DNA of 47,625 nt from Sphingobacteriales bacterium (GTDB lineage: Bacteria > Bacteroidota > Bacteroidia > Sphingobacteriales > Sphingobacteriaceae). The position numbers were made by a program, and so were the translations under genes. How positions within the stretch are numbered: position 1 is the stretch's first letter; each line of letters opens with the position of its first letter. Positions 17,760 through 25,382 of the stretch are shown here, piece after piece. Location: NCBI GenBank assembly GCA_015654985.1, contig JAATFW010000179.1, forward strand, positions 1 to 47,625, given 5' to 3'. A model generated the notes under the pieces. It did not search any database and was not told the origin of the DNA. It was given only the letters and a program-made list of their open reading frames with translations.

Positions 17760-20128
17760 TGCAGTCTGGTGTTATAAATATTAAAAAAGACACGGATGAA
17801 CCGGATATTATAGAGTCGGTATTATCATTCAAGCCTTTTGTACAGGAACTGAAAAACAGAGTTGATTCTGAGAAAACGATCAGAAGGCGGTTTTATGAAG
17901 ATATTGTATCCCGGTTCGAGGAAAATGATGCCTTTGAAGGGATGACTGATCCTGACTCAGTGGGAGAACATACGGAACTCCTTGAGCTTGTTTTTGCGTC
18001 CCTGGCTCCTCTCATTTCAGATGAAACTCATCTTTTATGGGCGTTAAGCACCCCGGTGCCGCACCGTATTTTCTATTGTACCGATGCTTTTGCAGCGTTT
18101 TTTAGTACAACCAGCTTAAAAGAAGTTAAAGAGTCATTTATAAATGATAAGGAAAAGTTTAAACGGTATCGCTATGAGCATATTTATTCACTTATCCTTA
18201 AGAAGTTCTATAACCTCAATGCACTGACCAAAGAAGATATCATTTACTCTTACGTAAATCCTCAAACGGGGTTACATCGCTATTATAAAATTGAGGCTGA
18301 CACCAGTTTTATAGATATAGTTCTTAAAGGCGAACTACCTGAATTAGATCTTAGCGTGATAGACCGTAATTTAAATCAGGATAACGTTTATGAACTGTTA
18401 ATAGAATTGCTTCCGCCTGATCTTTTCAGGTTTGAAGGATTTTCAGTTCTTACTTTTTCAGACATTACCACAAAATATGCCCTTGATACCATAAGGGCTG
18501 CTATCATTGATCATACAGCAAATCAGGATGATCAGAACAATGTGGTAGCCCGTTCATTAAAGACTCTTGCCGGCGACTGTAATGTGGAATTTGGCCTTTT
18601 ACCATTTTTAAAGGTAAATGGAAAGATTGTTTTTGACGATGACCATTGCTCGGCAAGCATTTTACTTCAGTGCGGCGATAAGGCAGAACACTTTAATGAG
18701 GAATTCAACGCACTGATCCGTGCCTTTCTTGAAGAACCTAAGCCCTATTTTTTTGGAAAACTTACAGGAGAAAAAACAGAACTTCATCCCATCCTGAAAT
18801 TGCTTCATAACCACGGTGTTAGCTCTTACGGCATTTTACCTGTATTCTATAATAACCAGCTATCCGGAGTTCTGGAGATCTATTCAAAAGAGGGAACCGT
18901 ATCTTTCGAACAGATCTTATCGAGGCTTGAGCTTTCGATTCCTTTGATTGCCCAGATCCTTCAAAACCTTACAGATGAATTTAAAGCGAAAATCGAAAAG
19001 ATCATAAAAAGTAAGTTTACCTCCCTTCAGCCTTCAGTTCAATGGAAGTTTAACGAAGCCGCCTGGAATTATTTAAAAGCTAAAAGAAAAGGTATCGACA
19101 AGGTTGAAATTGCCAGCATAACTTTTAAGCAGGTCTTTCCGCTATATGGAGCGATAGACATCCGCGACTCGACTATTGCCAGGAACAGAGCCTTACGGGA
19201 AGATCTTAAATTACTTCTTGAAATACTTATGCAGGTCCTTCATGAGCTTAAAAATTTACATCCGCTTGCTTTGATTGATGAGCTTATTTATGAATGCAGC
19301 AAATGGATGAACAGGATCAGTACAGAAATTTCGGCAAACGATGAAATGTTACTATCTCAATTTTTCGAAAGTCAGGCAAATCCCTTTCTTTCTCATTTCA
19401 AAGAAACATCACCCATCGGTTCAGGAATCATAAACAGATATTTTGAAGCCTCTGATGAAGCAGAGGGGATTGCTTTTGCCAGAAGAAGAGAGCTTGAGGC
19501 CTCAATTCAGCAAATTAATGTGTCGGTTAACTCATATTTTGAGACTGTTCAGGCAGAACTGCAAAGTACATTTCCGTGTTATTTTGAGAAGTTCAGAACA
19601 GACGGAATAGAATATGATATCTATATCGGGCAATCTATAGCTCCTGAAAAGACCTTTAATAATCTGTACTTAAAAAATTTGCGTCTGTGGCAGATCAAGT
19701 CAATGGTTGAAGTTGCAAAAATAACACATTCTTTGCTTGAGAAAACAGAAGTTCCTCTTAATACTACCCAATTGATATTTGTTCATTCTAATCCCATAGA
19801 TATCAGCTTCAGAAATGATGAAAGAAGATTCGATGTTGAAGGAACCTACAACATCAGGTATGAAATTATCAAAAAACGAATAGATAAGGTAAATATTAAA
19901 AGCGGGAACAGTCGCTTAACCCAACCTGATAAAATAGCGCTTGTTTATTTTAATTACAGGGAAGCGGAGGAATATGTTCAGTATATTTCGTATCTTCAGG
20001 AGCAGCATATGCTCAATGACGATCTTGAATATCTTGATCTGGAGGAGTTACAGGGAGTATCCGGGCTTAAGGCGTTGAGGGTAGGGATAAATTACGGAGA
20101 CTCAGAACTGCTGACTGTTAGTTCCTGA
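17759..20128 (+). CDS. Large GAF-like domain protein
   Basis: A 789-residue cytoplasmic protein without signal peptide or membrane spans. The middle (about 350-400) contains a GAF-like stretch (NHGVSSYGILPVFYNNQLSG followed by VLEIYSKEG), which in Bacteroidota annotation leads to the name GAF-domain protein. Long helical segments flank it (LLLEILMQVLHELKNLHPLA; FARRRELEASIQQINVSVNS). No kinase, cyclase or output domain is recognised. The ATG overlaps the previous stop by one base, and the kinase-BamA gene follows 18 nt after its own stop. The ligand is unknown, but the gene order suggests a sensor or scaffold for the same process. Confidence 0.75.
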   Translation: MQSGVINIKKDTDEPDIIESVLSFKPFVQELKNRVDSEKTIRRRFYEDIVSRFEENDAFEGMTDPDSVGEHTELLELVFASLAPLISDETHLLWALSTPVPHRIFYCTDAFAAFFSTTSLKEVKESFINDKEKFKRYRYEHIYSLILKKFYNLNALTKEDIIYSYVNPQTGLHRYYKIEADTSFIDIVLKGELPELDLSVIDRNLNQDNVYELLIELLPPDLFRFEGFSVLTFSDITTKYALDTIRAAIIDHTANQDDQNNVVARSLKTLAGDCNVEFGLLPFLKVNGKIVFDDDHCSASILLQCGDKAEHFNEEFNALIRAFLEEPKPYFFGKLTGEKTELHPILKLLHNHGVSSYGILPVFYNNQLSGVLEIYSKEGTVSFEQILSRLELSIPLIAQILQNLTDEFKAKIEKIIKSKFTSLQPSVQWKFNEAAWNYLKAKRKGIDKVEIASITFKQVFPLYGAIDIRDSTIARNRALREDLKLLLEILMQVLHELKNLHPLALIDELIYECSKWMNRISTEISANDEMLLSQFFESQANPFLSHFKETSPIGSGIINRYFEASDEAEGIAFARRRELEASIQQINVSVNSYFETVQAELQSTFPCYFEKFRTDGIEYDIYIGQSIAPEKTFNNLYLKNLRLWQIKSMVEVAKITHSLLEKTEVPLNTTQLIFVHSNPIDISFRNDERRFDVEGTYNIRYEIIKKRIDKVNIKSGNSRLTQPDKIALVYFNYREAEEYVQYISYLQEQHMLNDDLEYLDLEELQGVSGLKALRVGINYGDSELLTVSS

Positions 20129-20146
20129 ATACATAATCATAGAGAA

Positions 20147-22711
20147 ATGCGTTTACATCTTAGCCTGTTTATCCTGTTCTTTCTGATGGTAATTGAAGCG
20201 TTCTCAATGAACAGGGCTGCGGCAGATAGTATAACTGTTGCTATTGCTCCCGAATATAATGATGTGAGCAGATCGCATCGTTTCTGGCTGGGAGAAAATT
20301 ACAGGAAACTTTGGGCGACTCCTGTTAAAATGCGTATTCTCGACTTACAGAAAGAAAGGGGCGGACTTTCAGTAGTAAAAACCGGCGGGGGAATGCAAAC
20401 CAGGTCGCTGCGATTTAAAGATGCGTCAGGAAGAGAATGGGTATTACGGACCGTTCAAAAATATCCCGAAAGAGCATTGCCCGAAAAACTCCGGCCTACC
20501 ATTGCAAAAGATATTTTACAGGACCAGGTATCAACGTCTCATCCTTTTGGCGCTTTAACGGTTCCTTTATTTGCAGAAGCACTGAAACTTCCGCATGCTA
20601 ATCCTGAAATTGTTTATGTTGCCGACGACCCGGCCCTGGAAGAATACAGAAAGGACTTTGCCAACGCTGTTTATCTGTTTGAAGAACGGTCCCCTCTGGA
20701 TTTTGATAAAACTGACAATACAGAAAAAGCGCAGCGTAAGGTTGAAGAAGACAATGACATAAGGATAGATCAGCGGCTGGTGCTCAGGGCGAGGCTTCTG
20801 GATATACTGGTGGGCGACTGGGACAGACATGAAGATAACTGGCGCTGGATGGATAACAAGGTTAAAGATCAAAAGGTCTATTCTCCTGTACCACGCGACC
20901 GTGATAAAGTATTTTATAAAACCTCTGGTGTTTTTCCATGGATACTTTCCCATCAGTGGCTTAAATCAAATCTGCAGCCTTATGCTGAAGATTTGAGGGA
21001 TATAAGTGGCTGGAATTATAACGCAAGGTACTTCGACAGATATTTTTTAACTGAACCCGACAAACAGCTATGGAAGGAAGAAATAGCATTTGTTCAGGGA
21101 ACCATTACTGATAATCTTGCTGAAAAAGCTATCAGGCATATGCCGGATACTATTTATGCGGTTAATGGCCCGGAACTGCTGAAAATACTCAGGACCAGAA
21201 GAGATAATCTTGAAAATATCGCTCTTACATATTATTATTTTCTTTCAAAAACAGTAGATATACCCCTTTCTGAAAAAAGAGAATTTATAGACATTAAATA
21301 TTTAAACGAAGGTGCAATACTGGTAAGTGTTAAAAATAAAAAGAAAGACGGAACAAGAGGCCACCATGTATATGAACGGGCCTTTGTTCCGGAAGAGACT
21401 AAAGAAATAAGGATCTATGGACTGGCAGGTGAAGACGTTTATAATGTGAGTGGCCCGAATAAATCACCAATAAGAGTTCGGCTGATAGGAGGAACTGATG
21501 CAGACAACTTTTTTATAGATGAAAAATTTAAGAACAAGGGCCGCTTATTTATTTACGACAGAAAGGATGGGAGAGATAGTTTGCCTGATCACTCTCTGTC
21601 AAGATTGAAGCTTTCGGATGATACGATTGTCAACAGCTTTAATCCCAGGAGTTTTAAGTATGACCGGTTAGGGCCGATGGCCCTGGTAAATTATAATCTG
21701 GACCAGGGAATTCAGTTGAGAGCCGGAATTATTGATGAAAAGCAAGGTTTCAGAAAGGAGCCTTTTGCTGTTAAACATGAATTTTGGGCCAATTATTCTA
21801 CCGGCAGAAATTCGTATATGTTTAGTTATGAAGGAGAATGGAGAAAAGCAATTGGGAAAAATGATCTCAATGTTGAACTTGACTCGTGGGGGCCTAATAA
21901 TCTGACTAACTTTTTCGGCATAGGAAATGAAACGGAGTTTCTGAGGCATGAGCTCGGGGGCATTAATTTTTACCGCAACCGTTTGGATTATTTAACCGGA
22001 AATATCAAATTGAAGAGAGATATCAATAAAAACTTACAGGTTAACTTTGGACTGGGAACAGAATTCTATACCAGCAAAGAGGCCAATAATACTGAAAGAT
22101 TTTTCCATTCCTACAATATTTTGCATCCGGAAGAAAACATTTTTGAGGACCGGTTTTATGCCGGATTAGTTGGCGGGTTAAAGTATGACAGCCGGGATAA
22201 TACCTCCATGCCGTCAAAAGGGATTTACTGGAACACTAATTTTACAGTGAAACACGAGCTAAACGGCGAAAATGATGCTTATGGCAGAATAAATACGGAG
22301 CTTAGTTTCTATATCAGCTTGTCTGAATCGTTGATAATGGCTAACAGGCTTGGCGGCGGCACAACGGCCGGAAAACCGGCTTTTTTCCAAATGATGCAAC
22401 TCGGCGGAGTACAAAGCCTCAGGGGACTTCATACCAATCGCTTCACAGGTAAAACAATGTTCTATCATAATCTTGATCTTCGTCTGAAGTTATTTGATTT
22501 TACTTCTTATCTTTTTCCAGGTTCAGCAGGCCTTCTTGGCTTTCATGATACCGGCAGGGTATGGGTGCCTTCACAGTCGTCGGATAGCTGGCATACGGGA
22601 TATGGAGGAGGCGTATATGTCGTTCCTGCAGAACTGATACTGATCCAGGGCGCCGTAGGTTTTTCAAAAGAGGGTTCAATGCCATATATATCAATAGGCT
22701 TCAGTTTTTAA
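20147..22711 (+). CDS. Kinase-like domain fused to BamA/TamA-type outer-membrane barrel
   Basis: An 854-residue exported protein with a signal peptide at residues 1-27. Residues about 70-330 resemble the HipA/Fam20/PI-kinase fold: a basic strand WVLRTVQKYPER (98-109), a catalytic-loop-like GDWDRHEDNW (223-232) and a metal-loop-like VPRDRDKVFY (248-257). The C-terminal half (about 510-854) is a surface-antigen/BamA barrel with the lid-loop motif GGVQSLRGLHTNRFTG and a terminal phenylalanine (SIGFSF). BamA-family proteins insert or export proteins at the outer membrane. The BamA part is firm; the kinase part is motif-based, and ATP is not expected outside the cell, so its chemistry is open. It is the last gene of the four-gene unit. 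Confidence 0.85.
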   Translation: MRLHLSLFILFFLMVIEAFSMNRAAADSITVAIAPEYNDVSRSHRFWLGENYRKLWATPVKMRILDLQKERGGLSVVKTGGGMQTRSLRFKDASGREWVLRTVQKYPERALPEKLRPTIAKDILQDQVSTSHPFGALTVPLFAEALKLPHANPEIVYVADDPALEEYRKDFANAVYLFEERSPLDFDKTDNTEKAQRKVEEDNDIRIDQRLVLRARLLDILVGDWDRHEDNWRWMDNKVKDQKVYSPVPRDRDKVFYKTSGVFPWILSHQWLKSNLQPYAEDLRDISGWNYNARYFDRYFLTEPDKQLWKEEIAFVQGTITDNLAEKAIRHMPDTIYAVNGPELLKILRTRRDNLENIALTYYYFLSKTVDIPLSEKREFIDIKYLNEGAILVSVKNKKKDGTRGHHVYERAFVPEETKEIRIYGLAGEDVYNVSGPNKSPIRVRLIGGTDADNFFIDEKFKNKGRLFIYDRKDGRDSLPDHSLSRLKLSDDTIVNSFNPRSFKYDRLGPMALVNYNLDQGIQLRAGIIDEKQGFRKEPFAVKHEFWANYSTGRNSYMFSYEGEWRKAIGKNDLNVELDSWGPNNLTNFFGIGNETEFLRHELGGINFYRNRLDYLTGNIKLKRDINKNLQVNFGLGTEFYTSKEANNTERFFHSYNILHPEENIFEDRFYAGLVGGLKYDSRDNTSMPSKGIYWNTNFTVKHELNGENDAYGRINTELSFYISLSESLIMANRLGGGTTAGKPAFFQMMQLGGVQSLRGLHTNRFTGKTMFYHNLDLRLKLFDFTSYLFPGSAGLLGFHDTGRVWVPSQSSDSWHTGYGGGVYVVPAELILIQGAVGFSKEGSMPYISIGFSF

Positions 22712-22809
22712 TTAACAGAAAGATTGATATACGATGTTCCTCAAAAGCTTTCGAAGCGCCTGAGTGTGTTGCTTCCTGGTTGTTTATTCTGCTAATAAAT
22801 AGGCGGATA

Positions 22810-23424
22810 TCATTTGGCCGGCGATTTAATACCGGAAGAATCCACCCTTTTTTTCCAGCTTCTTAAAGCCCGGGTATCCAGATCTGCTTCTTTTTCCATT
22901 AAATCAATAGAACTGTTAATCATCAGTAAATCGTTATTCCGGAGAGTCTCCGTTTCAGGAAAATCAGATTTATATCTCTTTTCTGCTACAATATGGCCAT
23001 ACAATACCTGCACTTCTTCACCGTCTTCATTACTATAGGCCATTACCCTGAAACCTGATTTCCCGGTGACGGAAAGTTTCAGTAACCGGGTATATATAAT
23101 GAAGGTACCGGGACTGTCGGGAATATCAAAGAACATATCACCATCCATGGTTACTTTATAACTGTTACGCGGGGCAGCAGACCAGTTTAACGATACTTTA
23201 TGCAATGTATAGATCCGCGAGCTGTCGGGTAGTGTTAACACACCGGAGGGAGCGGAGATACTGTCTTTTGTACTGTTCTCACCGGTAACTGCTGGTTTTT
23301 GTGCAGAAAGGACAGGTAACGATTGCGAAAAATGGAGGATCAGCAACGTGATGCAGCCTAAAATAAGCAAAATAGCAATAGCTATAACGAAGGAGCGCCT
23401 GGCTTTACCTGGAGACATAATCAT
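22810..23424 (-). CDS. FecR-like membrane protein, orphan
   Basis: A 204-residue protein with a short cytoplasmic N terminus, one transmembrane helix (about residues 11-33) and a periplasmic part that resembles the FecR domain (LPDSSRIYTLHKVSLNW, VTMDGDMFFDIP, GKSGFRVMAYSNEDGEEVQV, LYGHIVAEKRY). Typical FecR anti-sigma proteins also carry an N-terminal cytoplasmic domain and sit next to an ECF sigma factor and a SusC gene; all three are missing here. It may therefore be a stand-alone sensor remnant or an adapted FecR-fold protein. No partner gene is obvious in the neighbourhood. Confidence 0.75.
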   Translation of the reverse strand: MIMSPGKARRSFVIAIAILLILGCITLLILHFSQSLPVLSAQKPAVTGENSTKDSISAPSGVLTLPDSSRIYTLHKVSLNWSAAPRNSYKVTMDGDMFFDIPDSPGTFIIYTRLLKLSVTGKSGFRVMAYSNEDGEEVQVLYGHIVAEKRYKSDFPETETLRNNDLLMINSSIDLMEKEADLDTRALRSWKKRVDSSGIKSPAK

Positions 23425-23550
23425 TCTGTGAATTTAGACTTAATGATTGCTAATCATGGATATTTAATTAATATAAAAAGCGTTTTTCAGGGCTATCGTA
23501 CTTCTCTATTTCATCTTTATCCAGGTGCAGACGTTTTATTTTTTTACTCT

Positions 23551-24207
23551 TCATTGTTTATTCTTTGCCAGTTGTTTAATATCGGCTGTTTCCAGAGTTT
23601 TCTTAGGATAGCCTGCTGTAATGGCATTAATCATTGCCTTTCCGATCTCCTGAAGAGTGCAGCCTGTTAAAAACAAGCTCATTAAAGGATACAATAACCG
23701 GATGTATTTATTGTATCCGTTCAGGTGTACCTGTGCTTTATCCGGTTTCATTAAGCCGGGCCTGAAATTATAATGGTCTTTAAAAGACATCCTGCCAAGC
23801 GCATTTTCGGTTTTGCCTTTAACGCGGGCCCACATTACTTTCCCTTTTTCCGTACTGTCTGTATGTCCGCCGGATACGAAGATAAAGGCCATTTCCGGAT
23901 TGAATTCCAGCAATACTCCGGCAAAATGAATAGTGGTATCATAAGTGATATGATGATACTTTTCTTCAGAGACATTGATCGAACTTATCCCTGCACAATA
24001 AAAACAGGCGTCAAAACCTGCTAACTGCTCTTTATAGTTTCCGATATCCATAAAATCATCCAGAAGAAGTTCTCTGAGTTTCGGATGTGCTTTCCCTGAC
24101 GGACGCCTGCTTACCGATAGCACGGAGTTCACTCTGTTATCTCGAAGGCATTCCAGTAAAACACCCTCGCCCACCATGCCGGTAGTACCAGTTACTATTA
24201 CATTCAT
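23551..24207 (-). CDS. NAD-dependent epimerase/HIM1-like oxidoreductase
   Basis: A 218-residue cytoplasmic Rossmann-fold protein. The N terminus carries the nucleotide-binding motif VTGTTGMVGEGV (GxxGxxG), and the sequence VLSVSRRPSGKAHPKLREL is typical of the atypical short-chain dehydrogenase group related to HIM1/NmrA. The active-site Tyr-x-x-x-Lys is not clear, so it may bind NAD(P) without classic dehydrogenase chemistry. It is divergent from the MgtC-family gene, with dispersed repeat copy A in the gap. Substrate unknown. Confidence 0.85.
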   Translation of the reverse strand: MNVIVTGTTGMVGEGVLLECLRDNRVNSVLSVSRRPSGKAHPKLRELLLDDFMDIGNYKEQLAGFDACFYCAGISSINVSEEKYHHITYDTTIHFAGVLLEFNPEMAFIFVSGGHTDSTEKGKVMWARVKGKTENALGRMSFKDHYNFRPGLMKPDKAQVHLNGYNKYIRLLYPLMSLFLTGCTLQEIGKAMINAITAGYPKKTLETADIKQLAKNKQ

Positions 24208-24212
24208 TTTTT

Positions 24213-24367
24213 AAACTAAGATAAAAATGTTTTATGTATAATTTTACAGAAACAGCATATAAAATATTTATTCACAGTAATATCTGTTTTTAAAGGTGTT
24301 CATGAGTGCTTACGCAGTTTTACCGGACTCTCATCCTCCTTTGAAGAACAGTTTTATAGATGAAATT
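24213..24367 (+). repeat. Dispersed repeat, copy A
   Basis: A 155-nt element sharing two blocks with copy B at 39843-39947. The left block of 25 nt (AAACTAAGATAAA...GTTTTATGT) matches at 23 of 25 positions, and the right block of 40 nt (CTCTCATC...GATGAAATT) at 38 of 40. The middle differs in length and sequence but can form a weak hairpin at the same place (TTTTATGT with GCATATAAAA). It lies between divergent genes, like copy B. Confidence 0.7.
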
Positions 24368-24384
24368 TAGAAATTTATTACATA

Positions 24385-24424
24385 GACGCGGGATGCCATC
24401 TGCTGGCTGGCGGATCATTGCGTC
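24385..24424 (+). promoter_or_regulatory. Candidate structured leader upstream of the mgtC-like gene
   Basis: GACGC (24385-24389) pairs with GCGTC (24420-24424), enclosing a smaller GCCA/TGGC hairpin (24395-24407). It sits about 130 nt before the MgtC-family ATG, in the position of a regulatory leader. It matches no riboswitch I know and may be fortuitous. Confidence 0.25.
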
Positions 24425-24550
24425 GACGTGTTTCGGCACTTTTAAATAGATAGGAGATGCCATATGCAACACGTAAGTGAAGTTCTCTAAAAACTTTTCT
24501 CCTTAACAAAGGTTGAAATTTATCAATGGAGATAAACATAGACAGAACAA

Positions 24551-25222
24551 ATGCTTACATGGACTGAAATACTTATCCGGTTATTTTCAGCTTCGCTTTT
24601 TGGAGCCTTGATCGGCTTAGAAAGGGAAAGAAAAGACTGGGCAGCAGGAATGCGAACTCACATGATGGTTTGTGTCGGATCTTCACTGATAATGATTGTT
24701 TCTGCATTTGGTTTTTCAGACGTCTTAGGCAAAGAACATGTTGTACTTGATCCTGCAAGAATAGCTGCCCAGGTAATAAGCGGAATTGGCTTCATTGGGG
24801 CAGGAACCATTCTTTTTTTAAAGCAGGGAACCATCCGGGGTTTAACTACAGCATCTGGATTATGGACAGTCGCGGCAATTGGATTGGCATCAGGAGGAGG
24901 TATGTATTTTGCGGCGGCATCGACCACTGCAATCGCATTACTGATTCTATGGGCATTGCAACCCATCGAGAGGCAATTTTCTCAAAGATTTAAGCAAAAG
25001 ACTTTAAGAATAGTGACCAATTCTTCTGTCGACGCAAGTGATATATTTAAAAAAATATGGGAATTAGAAGAAATTAAACTGTCAAGCTTTTCAATGGAGA
25101 AAGACGGAGATGAGTTTATTTTGCAATTGAAATTTGAAGATGCCGGCATTTCAAGATTGAAAGATGCCATTGCCGGGCTTCAAAAAAATCCGGCAGTTAA
25201 AAGGATTTTTTGGAATAAATAA
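24551..25222 (+). CDS. MgtC/SapB-family membrane protein
   Basis: A 223-residue protein. The N-terminal half is the MgtC transmembrane domain, with five hydrophobic spans and the family signatures LIGLERERKDWAAGMRTHMM, ISGIGFIGAGTILF and GLTTASGLWTVAAIGLASGG. The C-terminal 70 residues form a soluble ACT-like domain (LRIVTNSSVDASDIFKKIWE). MgtC proteins are linked to magnesium homeostasis and to control of ATP synthase in other bacteria. The gene is alone on its strand and has a 340-nt upstream region with a dispersed repeat and a possible structured leader. Confidence 0.93.
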   Translation: MLTWTEILIRLFSASLFGALIGLERERKDWAAGMRTHMMVCVGSSLIMIVSAFGFSDVLGKEHVVLDPARIAAQVISGIGFIGAGTILFLKQGTIRGLTTASGLWTVAAIGLASGGGMYFAAASTTAIALLILWALQPIERQFSQRFKQKTLRIVTNSSVDASDIFKKIWELEEIKLSSFSMEKDGDEFILQLKFEDAGISRLKDAIAGLQKNPAVKRIFWNK

Positions 25223-25320
25223 CATGGAATGGATAAGCTTGCAACCGAAAAATGGAATACAGATCCCAGGGTTGACTTCCTGTCTTATTGCCGTTAGCTA
25301 ATGTGATTATCTATAGGATT

Positions 25321-25350
25321 TTGAAGTACGGTAAAATTGTTGTACATTTA
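25321..25350 (+). promoter_or_regulatory. Promoter of the histidine kinase gene
   Basis: TTG at 25321-25323, a 19-nt spacer, then TACATTTA at 25343-25350, one mismatch from TAnnTTTG. The ATG follows 32 nt after the box. Confidence 0.45.
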
Positions 25351-25382
25351 ATAATCAGATTTTTCATTCAACCTGAACGACA

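Noticed and set aside
23428-23670. Plus-strand frame of 80 codons
   Set aside because: Overlaps the 3' end of the epimerase-like gene on the other strand and lacks any family motif.
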